From the NCBI GenBank assembly GCA_003117195.1, contig BDSI01000131.1, positions 33,627 to 97,626 on the forward strand: a DNA stretch of 64,000 nucleotides, read 5' to 3'. This document shows positions 39,868 through 56,000 of this stretch, one piece after another (positions within the stretch are counted from its first letter, which is position 1; every line of letters begins with the position of its first letter). The position numbers and the translations under genes are program-made. The notes under the pieces are model-generated. The model was given only the letters and a program-made list of their open reading frames with translations, had not been told where the DNA came from and made no database searches. This DNA comes from Eudorina sp. 2006-703-Eu-15. Taxonomy: Eukaryota > Chlorophyta > Chlorophyceae > Chlamydomonadales > Volvocaceae.

Positions 39868-40176
39868 TATGGTATCGAGACCAAACCTAGGCTGTGGACC
39901 TAAGAGGCCCCAGTTCGATCGCTGATGACGGCGAAATACGACCGCGCCAGCAGTGGACGACAGTCTAGGGGTTCTGGAAGAAGATAGTAGTGAGATGACT
40001 AGGAGAAGGTTACATGCTCGAAAAACCCGAATATGGGCTAGGCGCGTATCAGTCGTGGGGCACGACGACGTGACGTGGACCTCATCCACCCACGGCTCAG
40101 GGTTGGCGATGGCGAGCATGGCTGGTTGTCTCGGGCCGACAGGGTCCCGGGACGGTCCCCTTCAGAGGGGGGGGAG

Positions 40177-40276
40177 TGTAGTAGGTGTCGTACAATGGTC
40201 GGCCCTGCTCCTCAAATACGGTGCAATGCACTGTCCCAGCATCTCGAGAAGCCTTTGCCAGCTCTCACCTACTACA
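40177..40276 (+). repeat. 3' LTR of the TRIM
   Basis: 100 bp; preceded by the polypurine tract and followed by the AACAC duplication. Confidence 0.93.
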
Positions 40277-40286
40277 AACACATACA

Positions 40287-40381
40287 CCCATAACAACATG
40301 GACAGACTCATCAGCGTCATTGCCGTGTTTCTTAAACAGAAGCAATGACGCTGCTGATGAGTCTGTCCATATTGTTATGGG
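40287..40381. repeat. Long hairpin-forming inverted repeat
   Basis: The left arm starts CCCATAACAACATGGACAG and the right arm ends CTGTCCATATTGTTATGGG. The arms of about 37-40 nt pair almost fully around a loop of roughly 18 nt. No open frame. It could be a foldback element. Confidence 0.85.
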
Positions 40382-40392
40382 TATACATATAT

Positions 40393-40484
40393 ACCATTAC
40401 ACGTTGTGACCTTCATCAGAGTTTCTTATTGTAAGGCCCTGGTGGATATATTTATATAGCACTGAGGTCACAACGTGTAATGGT
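40393..40484. repeat. Inverted repeat with perfect 20-bp arms
   Basis: ACCATTACACGTTGTGACCT at 40393-40412 is the exact reverse complement of 40465-40484, with a 52-nt spacer. It is a small MITE-like unit directly after the preceding hairpin. Confidence 0.85.
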
Positions 40485-40559
40485 TTGACATCCTGTCGTG
40501 CCCGCGTTGACATCTATGTAGAGCGTCGTCTTGCCCGTGATGAGGGCATCGACGGCTGC

Positions 40560-41620
40560 TGCGACACATATAAGGCCCAGGAAACAACAATTAATAATTA
40601 TTGTAATAATAATCTACGCCCAGCCTGGGACTAATGAGGCTATGGGTTTTCCCTAGCCAATTCAAGCACCGCCCGCCCGCCACACAACAATTAGGCTTGA
40701 ATGCCCAGGAAACAACAAAAGCAACTAATAACAACTAATAAAAATACTAATATCAAAAGGTAGTAACAATAATACGCCCAGTCTGGGACTAATGAGGCTA
40801 TGGGTTTTCCCTAGCCAATACAAGCACCAGCCGCCTGCCACAGAACAATGAGGCTATGAGGCCCAGGAAAAAAATATTAGTAGCAATAGAACCAGTATGT
40901 AAGGCCAGTCTGGGACTAATTTCCCCTTGCTATGCACACTCCGCCGGCCCGCTACACAACAATTAGGCTGTAAGACCAGCCAAGGAAACAACAATTAGTA
41001 ATGATAGTGATAAAAGTAATAATAGTAAAATAGTAATAATATTAATATTGATAATGGTAATACTAGTAATACTAGAAGTAATATTCCCACTCTGGGACTA
41101 ATGAGGCTATGCATGGGTCTCTCCTTGCCAATACAAGCACTGCCCGGCTGTCACACACAACTAGGCATAAGGCCCGGGAAATCACAATTGGTAATAAAAG
41201 TAGTAATAATAATATTGCACACAGTCATACACTGAGTGTAATATTGTGACTAATGATCGTATGGGTTTCCCCTTGCCAATACAATACACGCAGTGCCGGC
41301 CCGCCACATAGCGATTAGGCTATAAGACCACGCAAGGCAACAATTAGTAAGAATAGAAGTAAAAATAGTAATAATAGCAAATATAGTAATAATAATATTA
41401 GCAGAAGTAGTAATAACAATAGTAGTCGTAACAAAAACAGCCTGGGACTAATGATGCTATGGGTTTCCCCTTGCCAATACAAGCACTGCCCGTCCGCCAC
41501 ACAACAATTAGGCTGCAATGCCCAGGAAACAACAAGTAGTAATTTAATACACCCTGTCTGTGACTAATGAGGCTATGGGTTTCCTCTTGCCAATACACGC
41601 ATGCACCGCCTGACCACCTC
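40560..41620. repeat. AT-rich satellite, about seven irregular units
   Basis: Each unit carries CTGGGACTAATGAGGCTATG, a CCAATACAAGCAC word, a CCCGCC..CCACACAACAATTAGGCT word and a CCAGGAAACAACAA word, followed by a variable TAATAAT-type run. The anchor word recurs near 40627, 40789, 40914, 41095, 41250, 41446 and 41560, giving spacings of about 114-196 bp. The AT-rich run explains most of the length difference. Confidence 0.85.
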
Positions 41621-42039
41621 GGCGCTGGTTCAACTTGTGCAGTACCCATACGGAGGCTGCTGCTGTCTGCTCGGTCGCACTGGTGCAGCGTTTTTTGTGC
41701 ACCCAGAACGAAATCGACCGACATACTGGGCCGGTGGGATCGCTCGCCGCCGGTCGCCGGTGCAGACACTCTTTCAACCGCCGTGCTGCTATTTCGCACA
41801 GAGGCTGCAGCCTTGCGACGGCTGTATTGTGCCATCTAGCGCTTCCAGTGCGCTTGCTTGCGGGCTGAGACTGGGGATGACGGAGGTTTATTTTTGCTTG
41901 GAGTCAGAACAGCTAAAACAGCACGTCTTGTTCCCGGCAGCCACAGGGATTGAGGGGCTACAGATGTATCGGTTTTGAGCGGAGCTGCCGCGCGGGTAGC
42001 CTTGCGTCAGGCGTTTTCACTCGCATGCTTGGGTGCGGG

Positions 42040-42930
42040 GTTTGGGGTTTATAACAAGTAGGGGGGCGGCTTCCTTGAAGCCGGAAACGCTTGCTTTACA
42101 ACGAAAACTCTATTACTGCGCAAGAGTGTGAGAGAGTGAAAGGGTGCCATTGAGGGTGTCGTTGATGTTGAAGGTGGATCGGCGTGTATAGATTCAGCAA
42201 CGAAGCTCAAGCAGGTAGGTAGCCCCGAAACCAAGCAACCTGCAGTATACGGCGGTCATGGCATCTGCATTATCACTATCGTAACGCTAGTCGCCTCTGC
42301 ACTACCACATCCGTCTGTCAAGCAGATGATCACAAATCAAGCTTGAAGCATTCTGGCCGTGAAACTGTCGTTGTTTGGTCCGTCGGCATGCTTGCAACCC
42401 TTCTGCTGCACGCGTGCAGCAGACGTGAACCTCTAAAGTTTGCTACAATAATTACATAGCAATGTAAAGCAAAAGCAGGGTGCAAAAAAGTCGCGGTGAG
42501 AGCCGGACTTCGGCCCATCGGAACTGGAGAACTCCTTGGTACTCGGTATGCTATCCCTTTGCATCTTGAAACTTTGATTCAATACATAATGTTGAATTGT
42601 ATTCATCTGGCAAAACAGAAAGGCAAATCTTGGTGTTGGTGGCATCTTGATGTTCAAACATCAGAACACTATGGAAGTTCAATTTAGCACGCGCCACCTG
42701 CCCCTAATCCAAGTATTCATCACGCGGCACCTGTTGCAACAAACATGAGCGCGAGAGGCGTTGGGTGGATGTTGACTCGGGTCCATGGAGACCGCGGAGC
42801 TTTACTTTGACCGTTTGTGCGCAAAGAATTTTTTTCAACCAAACCAAAGTTACCTTGCAATAGAGGACAAGTATTATGACAAACATTGCGAATCAGTTTA
42901 GCGGATAATGAACGTTTTGCCGTTACCGGA
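42040..42930. repeat. Short dispersed element, copy 1, followed by the octamer array
   Basis: Its left part (AACTCTATTACTGCGCAA, GTGTGAGAGAGTGAAAGG, GGGTGTCGTTGATGTTGAAG, CATCCGTCTGTCAAGCAGAT) and its right end (CCTTGCAATAGAGGACAA ... GCGGATAATGAACGTTTTGC) recur in copy 2 at 43908-44378. Copy 1 has about 400 bp of extra internal sequence. The right end runs directly into a tandem array, as a 3' tail would. Confidence 0.75.
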
Positions 42931-43845
42931 CACACGGACACACGGACACACGGACACGGACACACGGACACACGGACACACGGACACACGGACACACGCC
43001 ACGGACACACGGACACACGGACACACGGACACACGGACACACGGACACACGGACACACGGACACACGGACACACGGACACACGACACACGGACACACGGA
43101 CACACGGACACACGGACACACGGACACACGGACACACGGACACACGGACACACGGACACACGGACCACACCGGACACACGGACACACGGACACACGGACA
43201 CACGGACACACGGACACACGCCCGACACACGGACACACGACACACGGACACACGGACACACGGACACACGGACACACGGACACACGGACACACGGACACA
43301 CGGACACGACACACGGACACACGGACACACGGACACACGGACACACGACACACGGACACACGGACACACGGACACACGGACACACGGACACACGGACACA
43401 CGGACACACGGACACACGGACACACGGACACACGGACACACGGACACACGGACACACGGACACACGGACACACGGACACACGGACACACGGACACACGGA
43501 CACACGGACACACGGACACACGGACACACGGACACACGGACACACGGACACACGACACACGGACACACGGACACACGGACACACGGACACACGGACACAC
43601 GGACACACGGACACACGGACACACGGACACACGGACACACGGACACACGGACACACGGACACACGGACACACGGACACACGGACACACGGACACACGGAC
43701 ACACGGACACACGGACACACGACACACGGACACACGGACACACGGACACACGGACACACGGACACACGGACACACGGACACACGGACACACGGACACACG
43801 GACACACGGACACACGGACACACGGACACCACGGACACACGGACA
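42930..43845. repeat. Octamer minisatellite (ACACGGAC)n, about 110 units
   Basis: Nearly perfect 8-bp tandem units fill over 900 bp, with occasional units shortened (for example ACACGACAC) or altered (CGCC). An 8-bp unit reads through all frames without stops, which produces long artefact ORFs on both strands ([16 protein letters not shown]). These are not genes. Confidence 0.97.
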
Positions 43846-43846
43846 T

Positions 43847-43905
43847 GGGCAATCCTAGGGGGCGGGGCCCCCCGAACGCGCTTCGCGCTGGGGCCCCGCC
43901 CAAAA
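43847..43905. repeat. GC-rich palindromic hairpin repeat, left copy
   Basis: GGGCAATCCTAGGGGGCGGG leads into GGGCCCC, then GCGCTTCGCGC and GGGGCCCCGCCC, forming a strong hairpin. The same sequence occurs at 54612-54672, at the far side of the LINE cluster. Both copies directly follow a microsatellite. Confidence 0.85.
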
Positions 43906-43907
43906 AG

Positions 43908-44378
43908 ACAAGTAGGGGTCGGCTTCCTCGAAGCCTGAAAAGGGCGGGGCCCCCTATAATCCGTACAGGCCGCTTGCTTTAGAAGGAAAACTCTATTACC
44001 GCGCAACAGTGTGAGAGAGTGAAAGGTTGCCATTGGGGGTGTCGTTGATGTTGAAGGGGGATCGGCGTGCATAGATTCCCCAAGCCCAAACACGTCGGCA
44101 GCCCCGAAACCATCCTGCAGTACGCGCCGCCGGCGACGGCGGTCACCGTATCGGCACTATGATAACGATAGTGCCATAGTGCACTACCACATCCGTCTGT
44201 CAAGCAGATTATCACAAAGCAAGCTTGAAGCATCCTTGTTTTGCCGTGAAACTGTAGTTGTTTGGTCCGTCGGCAGGCATGCAACCCTTCAGCCAAACCA
44301 AGGATACCTTGCAATAGAGGACAATTAATATGACAAATATTGCGAATTAGCGGATAATGAACGTTTTGCCGTTACCCA
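43908..44378. repeat. Short dispersed element, copy 2, followed by (AC)n
   Basis: Homologous to both ends of 42040-42930 but shorter. It ends with the same GCGGATAATGAACGTTTTGC..GTTACC before the (AC)n tract at 44387. The tail sequence therefore differs between copies while the junction is the same. Confidence 0.75.
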
Positions 44379-44386
44379 CGCACACA

Positions 44387-44392
44387 CACACA

Positions 44393-44426
<34 letters not shown>

Positions 44427-44429
44427 ACA

Positions 44430-44526
<97 letters not shown>

Positions 44527-44562
44527 CACACCACACACACCACACACACACACACACACACA
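44387..44562. repeat. (AC)n microsatellite
   Basis: About 175 bp of AC dinucleotides with a few ACAACAC interruptions; the first LINE fragment begins inside it. Confidence 0.95.
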
Positions 44563-44743
44563 CCTTGAGGGGGCACAGCGGTCACCGATCCTCGGGGATC
44601 GGGCACGCGCCCTAGGTTGAGAGCGAGGGGACAGAGGCCCCTTACGCCCCTTTCCCCCGTATCCGGGGGAAAGTGCTTCGGCGGTCTCCCGTATGGGGCG
44701 GGTTAGCGCCCCCGGCCAGTGTCGGCCCGGCAGATATGTAACG

Positions 44744-44824
<81 letters not shown>

Positions 44825-45131
44825 AGGCTAGTTTTACCGCACCAAGCAGGGGCGCGCCTCCGAAACGCGCCCTGGGTGCTGCAAGGACTTGAGGAGGTTG
44901 AACAGCGGACTGCGAGACGCAGACCGCCCGGGATGGGCCTTCGCCCACTCCCTTGAGGGGGCACAGCGGTCACCGATCCTCGGGGATCGGGCACGCGCCC
45001 TTGGTTGAGAGCGAGGGGACAGAGGCCCCTTACGCCCCTTTCCCCCGTATCCGGGGGAAAGTGCTTCGGCGGTCTCCCGTATGGGGCGGGTTAGCGCCCC
45101 CGGCCAATGTCGGCCCGGCAGATATGTAACG

Positions 45132-45460
<329 letters not shown>

Positions 45461-45766
45461 AGGCTAGTTTTACCGCACCAAGCAGGGGCGCGCCTCCGAA
45501 ACGCGCCCTGGGTGCTGCAAGGACTTGAGGAGGTTGAACAGCGGACTGCGAGACGCAGACCGCCCGGGATGGGCCTTCGCCCACTCCCTTGAGGGGGCAC
45601 AGCGGTCACCGATCCTCGGGGATCGGGCACGCGCCCTTGGTTGAGAGCGAGGGGACAGAGGCCCCTTACGCCCCTTTCCCCCGTATCCGGGGAAAGTGCT
45701 TCGGCGGTCTCCCGTATGGGGCGGGTTAGCGCCCCCGGCCAATGTCGGCCCGGCAGATATGTAACG

Positions 45767-46827
<1,061 letters not shown>

Positions 46828-47493
46828 TGGATAGATAGCAGCGCGAGACGCTAGGGGGTAGGGATTGGGACTAGGGAAGCCCACTTCCGGGCACGATGGG
46901 GATCCGTGGGTGCCCGAGGAGGGTCGGGCCAGACCAGTGGGAGTTGGCAGCGAGCGGGACGTGTAGGCGAGGGCCGCTTGCGACGGGAAGGGGTGTACGA
47001 CAGGGAAGCTTGCGTGGTGATGTGCTGCCTTGTGCAAACGATAGCCCCATCATGGAGCACCCGACTGCATACCCGGACCCAGCAAGGCCTGACGCGTGCG
47101 AGCCGCCTCGCTCTGGCTCAGCTGGGCAGGCAGGCCTGCCGGAGGGTGCAACCCTAGCTATTACGATTAGGTTGGGACGCGGGACCAGGCTAGTTTTACC
47201 GCACCAAGCAGGGGCGCGCCTCCGAAACGCGCCCTGGGTGCTGCAAGGACTTGAGGAGGTTGAACAGCGGACTGCGAGACGCAGACCGCCCGGGATGGGC
47301 CTTCGCCCACTCCCTTGAGGGAGCACAGCGGTCACCGATCCTCGGGGATCGGGCACGCGCCCTTGGTTGAGAGCGAGGGGACAGAGGCCCCTTACGCCCC
47401 TTTCCCCCGGATACGGGGGAAAGTGCTTCGGCGGTCTCCCGTATGGGGCGGGTTAGCGCCCCCGGCCAATGTCGGCCCGGCAGATATGTAACG

Positions 47494-48471
<978 letters not shown>

Positions 48472-49210
48472 GACCGGACCACCCAATCCTATCGGTGGTG
48501 GACGGCCGGATCCGCTGCGTGCAGCCAGTAGACGTAGACTCGTGATGGATAGATAGCAGCGCGAGACGCTAGGGGTAGGGATTGGGACTAGGGAAGCCCA
48601 CTTCCGGGCACGATGGGGATCCGTGGGTGCCCGAGGAGGGTCGGGCCAGACCAGTGGGAGTTGGCAGCGAGCGGGACGTGTAGGCGAGGGCCGCTTGCGA
48701 CGGGAAGGGGTGTACGACAGGGAAGCTTGCGTGGTGATGTGCTGCCTTGTGCAAACGATAGCCCCATCATGGAGCACCCGACTGCATACCCGGACCCAGC
48801 AAGGCCTGACGCGTGCGAGCCGCCTCGCTCTGGCTCAGCTGGGCAGGCAGGCCTGCCGGAGGGTGCAACCCTAGCTATTACGATTAGGTTGGGACGCGGG
48901 ACCAGGCTAGTTTTACCGCACCAAGCAGGGGCGCGCCTCCGAAACGCGCCCTGGGTGCTGCAAGGACTTGAGGAGGTTGAACAGCGGACTGCGAGACGCA
49001 GACCGCCCGGGATGGGCCTTCGCCCACTCCCTTGAGGGAGCACAGCGGTCACCGATCCTCGGGGATCGGGCACGCGCCCTTGGTTGAGAGCGAGGGGACA
49101 GAGGCCCCTTACGCCCCTTTCCCCCGTATCCGGGGGAAAGTGCTTCGGCGGTCTCCCGTATGGGGCGGGTTAGCGCCCCCGGCCAATGTCGGCCCGGCAG
49201 ATATGTAACG

Positions 49211-50594
<1,384 letters not shown>

Positions 50595-51924
50595 ACGTAG
50601 ACTCGTGATGGATAGATAGCAGCGCGAGACGCTAGGGGTAGGGATTGGGACTAGGGAAGCCCACTTCCGGCACGATGGGGATCCGTGGGTGCCCGAGGAG
50701 GGTCGGGCCAGACCAGTGGGAGTTGGCAGCGAGCGGGACGTGTAGGCGAGGGCCGCTTGCGACGGGAAGGGGTGTACGACAGGGAAGCTTGCGTGGTGAT
50801 GTGCTGCCTTGTGCAAACGATAGCCCCATCATGGAGCACCCGACTGCATACCCGGACCCAGCAAGGCCTGACGCGTGCGAGCCGCCTCGCTCTGGCTCAG
50901 CTGGGCAGGCAGGCCTGCCGGAGGGTGCAACCCTAGCTATTACGATTAGGTTGGGACGCGGGACCAGGCTAGTTTTACCGCACCAAGCAGGGGCGCGCCT
51001 CCGAAACGCGCCCTGGGTGCTGCAAGGACTTGAGGAGGTTGAACAGCGGACTGCGAGGCGCAGACCGCCCGGGATGGGCCTTCGCCCACTCCCTTGAGGG
51101 GGCACAGCGGTCACCGATCCTCGCGCCCTAGGTTGAGAGCGAGTGGCGGTTGACGGGGTCCCGCTGCCTGGCAACAGCCACCTCCACAACGCCCACCCCG
51201 AGGCGTGCGGGTGTGGCGAGTACGGCGGTGCGGGGCCCCACCCGTGTTCACGTGGCAGCGGGTGGCCAGTTTCGCAGAACTGGGCCGACCGCGACGGGGA
51301 TGGGAGGGGGTGGGACCGGACCACCCAATCCTATCGGTGGTGGACAGCCGGATCCGCTGCGTGCAGCCAGTAGACGTAGACTCGTGATGGATAGATAGCA
51401 GCGCGAGACGCTAGGGGGTAGGGATTGGGACTAGGGAAGCCCACTTCCGGGCACGATGGGGATCCGTGGGTGCCCGAGGAGGGTCGGGCCAGACCAGTGG
51501 GAGTTGGCAGCGAGCGGGACGTGTAGGCGAGGGCCGCTTGCGACGGGAAGGGGTGTACGACAGGGAAGCTTGCGTGGTGATGTGCTGCCTTGTGCAAACG
51601 ATAGCCCCATCATGGAGCACCCGACTGCATACCCGGACCCAGCAAGGCCTGACGCGTGCGAGCCGCCTCGCTCTGGCTCAGCTGGGCAGGCAGGCCTGCC
51701 GGAGGGTGCAACCCTAGCTATTACGATTAGGTTGGGACGCGGGACCAGGCTAGTTTTACCGCACCAAGCAGGGGCGCGCCTCCGAAACGCGCCCTGGGTG
51801 CTGCAAGGACTTGAGGAGGTTGAACAGCGGACTGCGAGGCGCAGACCGCCCGGGATGGGCCTTCGCCCACTCCCTTGAGGGGGCACAGCGGTCACCGATC
51901 CTCGCGCCCTAGGTTGAGAGCGAG

Positions 51925-52457
51925 TGGCGGTTGACGGGGTCCCGCTGCCTGGCAACAGCCACCTCCACAACGCCCACCCCGAGGCGTGCGGGTGTGGCGA
52001 GTACGGCGGTGCGGGGCCCCACCCGTGTTCACCACGGGCACACCATTTCTGGGAATGCCCGGTCGCTCAGGCAGTGATACAGCAGATCGGGGTACACGTT
52101 CCGGGCCCCATCACCCGAGCCAACGTGTGGCTGGCTGAGCCGCCACAGGGGGTACAGCAAGGGGTTTGGGACATCGTTGCCCTGGCGGCGCTGACGGCCA
52201 TGGAGCGGGCGAGGGTGGGGTTACGTGCAGCGACCCTCCACGGCGGCGCACAGCCCGTGCCGGGGGCGCCGGCTGCCCCGTCGCCGGTTGATGTAGCTAA
52301 GGCGCGCGCAGTCATGGAGTTCTGGCAGCGGGTGGCCAGTTTCGCAGAACTGGGCCGACCGCGACGGGGATGGGAGGGGGTGGGACCGGACCACCCAATC
52401 CTATCGGTGGTGGACAGCCGGATCCGCTGCGTGCAGCCAGTAGACGTAGACTCGTGA
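51925..52457 (+). pseudogene. Partial LINE ORF inside tandem unit 2
   Basis: An open frame of 177 codons starting at the chimeric junction and including the zinc-binding motif and the FAELGRPRRGW end. It is identical to the frame at 52995-53527. It has no true start codon. Confidence 0.6.
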
Positions 52458-52994
52458 TGGATAGATAGCAGCGCGAGACGCTAGGGGGTAGGGATTGGGA
52501 CTAGGGAAGCCCACTTCCGGGCACGATGGGGATCCGTGGGTGCCCGAGGAGGGTCGGGCCAGACCAGTGGGAGTTGGCAGCGAGCGGGACGTGTAGGCGA
52601 GGGCCGCTTGCGACGGGAAGGGGTGTACGACAGGGAAGCTTGCGTGGTGATGTGCTGCCTTGTGCAAACCATAGCCCCATCATGGAGCACCCGACTGCAT
52701 ACCCGGACCCAGCAAGGCCTGACGCGTGCGAGCCGCCTCGCTCTGGCTCAGCTGGGCAGGCAGGCCTGCCGGAGGGTGCAACCCTAGCTATTACGATTAG
52801 GTTGGGACGCGGGACCAGGCTAGTTTTACCGCACCAAGCAGGGGCGCGCCTCCGAAACGCGCCCTGGGTGCTGCAAGGACTTGAGGAGGTTGAACAGCGG
52901 ACTGCGAGGCGCAGACCGCCCGGGATGGGCCTTCGCCCACTCCCTTGAGGGGGCACAGCGGTCACCGATCCTCGCGCCCTAGGTTGAGAGCGAG

Positions 52995-53527
52995 TGGCGG
53001 TTGACGGGGTCCCGCTGCCTGGCAACAGCCACCTCCACAACGCCCACCCCGAGGCGTGCGGGTGTGGCGAGTACGGCGGTGCGGGGCCCCACCCGTGTTC
53101 ACCACGGGCACACCATTTCTGGGAATGCCCGGTCGCTCAGGCAGTGATACAGCAGATCGGGGTACACGTTCCGGGCCCCATCACCCGAGCCAACGTGTGG
53201 CTGGCTGAGCCGCCACAGGGGGTACAGCAAGGGGTTTGGGACATCGTTGCCCTGGCGGCGCTGACGGCCATGGAGCGGGCGAGGGTGGGGTTACGTGCAG
53301 CGACCCTCCACGGCGGCGCACAGCCCGTGCCGGGGGCGCCGGCTGCCCCGTCGCCGGTTGATGTAGCTAAGGCGCGCGCAGTCATGGAGTTCTGGCAGCG
53401 GGTGGCCAGTTTCGCAGAACTGGGCCGACCGCGACGGGGATGGGAGGGGGTGGGACCGGACCACCCAATCCTATCGGTGGTGGACAGCCGGATCCGCTGC
53501 GTGCAGCCAGTAGACGTAGACTCGTGA
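52995..53527 (+). pseudogene. Partial LINE ORF inside tandem unit 3
   Basis: Same protein as in tandem unit 2; only downstream bases (for example CAAACCATAG against CAAACGATAG) separate the later units from earlier ones. Confidence 0.6.
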
Positions 53528-54193
53528 TGGATAGATAGCAGCGCGAGACGCTAGGGGGTAGGGATTGGGACTAGGGAAGCCCACTTCCGGGCACGATGGG
53601 GATCCGTGGGTGCCCGAGGAGGGTCGGGCCAGACCAGTGGGAGTTGGCAGCGAGCGGGACGTGTAGGCGAGGGCCGCTTGCGACGGGAAGGGGTGTACGA
53701 CAGGGAAGCTTGCGTGGTGATGTGCTGCCTTGTGCAAACCATAGCCCCATCATGGAGCACCCGACTGCATACCCGGACCCAGCAAGGCCTGACGCGTGCG
53801 AGCCGCCTCGCTCTGGCTCAGCTGGGCAGGCAGGCCTGCCGGAGGGTGCAACCCTAGCTATTACGATTAGGTTGGGACGCGGGACCAGGCTAGTTTTACC
53901 GCACCAAGCAGGGGCGCGCCTCCGAAACGCGCCCTGGGTGCTGCAAGGACTTGAGGAGGTTGAACAGCGGACTGCGAGGCGCAGACCGCCCGGGATGGGC
54001 CTTCGCCCACTCCCTTGAGGGGGCACAGCGGTCACCGATCCTCGGGGATCGGGCACGCGCCCTAGGTTGAGAGCGAGGGGACAGAGGCCCCTTACGCCCC
54101 TTTCCCCCGTATCCGGGGGAAAGTGCTTCGGCGGTCTCCCGTATGGGGCGGGTTAGCGCCCCCGGCCAGTGTCGGCCCGGCAGATATGTAACG

Positions 54194-54608
<415 letters not shown>

Positions 54609-54611
54609 GAA

Positions 54612-54672
54612 ATGGGCAATCCTAGGGGGCGGGGGCCCCCGAACGCGCTTCGCGCTGGGGCCCCGCCCAAAA
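54612..54672. repeat. GC-rich palindromic hairpin repeat, right copy
   Basis: Second copy of the hairpin at 43847-43905 in the same orientation, differing by one shifted base in the G/C-run. Confidence 0.85.
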
Positions 54673-56000
54673 ATTTTACCTGGACCGCTAAGCCCGAGCG
54701 TGTGTTAAGGGGACCGCCGATGTAAGGGTTGGGAATCAACATTGGTCACCAGTATTTTGTTCACGCAGGTATCCGTCCGCCTGCGGCCCCTATATATCCG
54801 TGTTACCAGCAGGCCCCCGGAACCTTTTCCTGGTATGTGGCTGGACCCATTGACCCGATCGACCCACTTGACGCGCACATCTCGTTCGGGCTATTCCTTG
54901 GCTCCCGGCCTCTATCTTACATCGGGGGCGGACTCGGACCCGACTGATGAAGAGCCGGGCTGCTGTATGTCAAATAAAGCGGGACTCCGTCCGAAATTCC
55001 CAACCATTTTGTCCAAATGCAAGGAGCGGGGACATGATGATGGCGGCGGGAGGGATGTATATATGCGAGAGGCATTCGTGAAGGGGGCCCCTGCGCGGGA
55101 GCCGGTGATGAGGACCTGCCTCGCTGCGAGCCCCGCCGTAGTAGCACGGCGTCCACGCACGCACGGCTCCTTGCGCCTGCAGCCGCATGCAGCGTGTGTA
55201 CAACTGCTAGCTGCGTGTTTCTCTGGCCGGCAGCAGTAGTCGTCCATCGCCAGGTGCCCAACGAACGAGCGAGCAAGAATAGATGTATAGAACGATCGAC
55301 GGCGGATGTTAATCGATGGAGCAGCAGGCCCCACGCGTACATGTCGCTTCCTGCTGCAAGTACAAATAACGATGCTAATCCAGATCAAGTAAATATGATA
55401 GCCGTGTTGTACTTGAACGCGCTGCTGTGCTGGTGCGTGAACACATGTGCGCCGTGCGGCGGATCGTTCGGATGCGTGCTCTTCGTGTAACAATAATCGT
55501 CCGTAACAAACGCACGTATTTTTCACATTTGTAAGGTACATTTATCGCCCTCTATCTGACGCGCATTACTTGAAAGAATGCTCTTCAGCGGAGGCGCGCT
55601 AGCTAGGCAAATTGCCGTTGTACAACCACTCACGATGTAGCGAAGGGGCAGCTGTTTTTGGCATCCTTCAAGTTGCCTTTCATTCTCTGTTTCTTCCCTG
55701 TTTGAGCGGTTCATGAGCCCTCGGGATCGTTTGGACGAGCTCGTAACATCCATCCATGCATCCAGTTTAAGAACGCACCGGCGGATTAATTATAACTTGC
55801 AAATTATGTCATATTACAGAGGCTTTATTATCCAATGTCCGATATGGCGAACTAACATTTGAATAGGGCACTCAGGCTTATTTTGGATTGCTTACTCGGA
55901 CCTAATCTTTTGCCCAACCCTGCGCTGCTGAAAAGTTCACTTGAAAGCCAATTATCTCGGCTATTCATAATTAACTCTATCTGACCCCTACTTACTTGAC
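54673..56000. other. Stretch without an assignable gene
   Basis: A plus-strand frame at 54742-55239 is open for 165 codons, but its composition is ordinary and its ATG is weak. No motif is recognised; it could be an exon. From 55240 to 56000 the sequence is less GC-rich and appears non-coding. Confidence 0.3.

Larger units (their letters stand above)
39768..40276 (+). mobile_element. TRIM: 509-bp miniature LTR retrotransposon
   Basis: Two identical 100-bp LTRs (39768-39867 and 40177-40276) begin TGTAGTAGGTG and end CACCTACTACA. The 309-bp interior starts TATGGTATCGAGACC (initiator-Met-type primer site, TGGTATC) and ends in the polypurine tract TTCAGAGGGGGGGGAG directly before the second LTR. 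The target-site duplication is AACAC (39763-39767, 40277-40281). There is no coding capacity, so it must be mobilised by proteins supplied from elsewhere. Confidence 0.93.

Noticed and set aside
42886..44093. Open frames of 300-457 codons on both strands in the octamer array
   Set aside because: They are read-through of an 8-bp tandem repeat without stops in any frame; composition is only HTDTRTHG or VRVSVCPC repeats.
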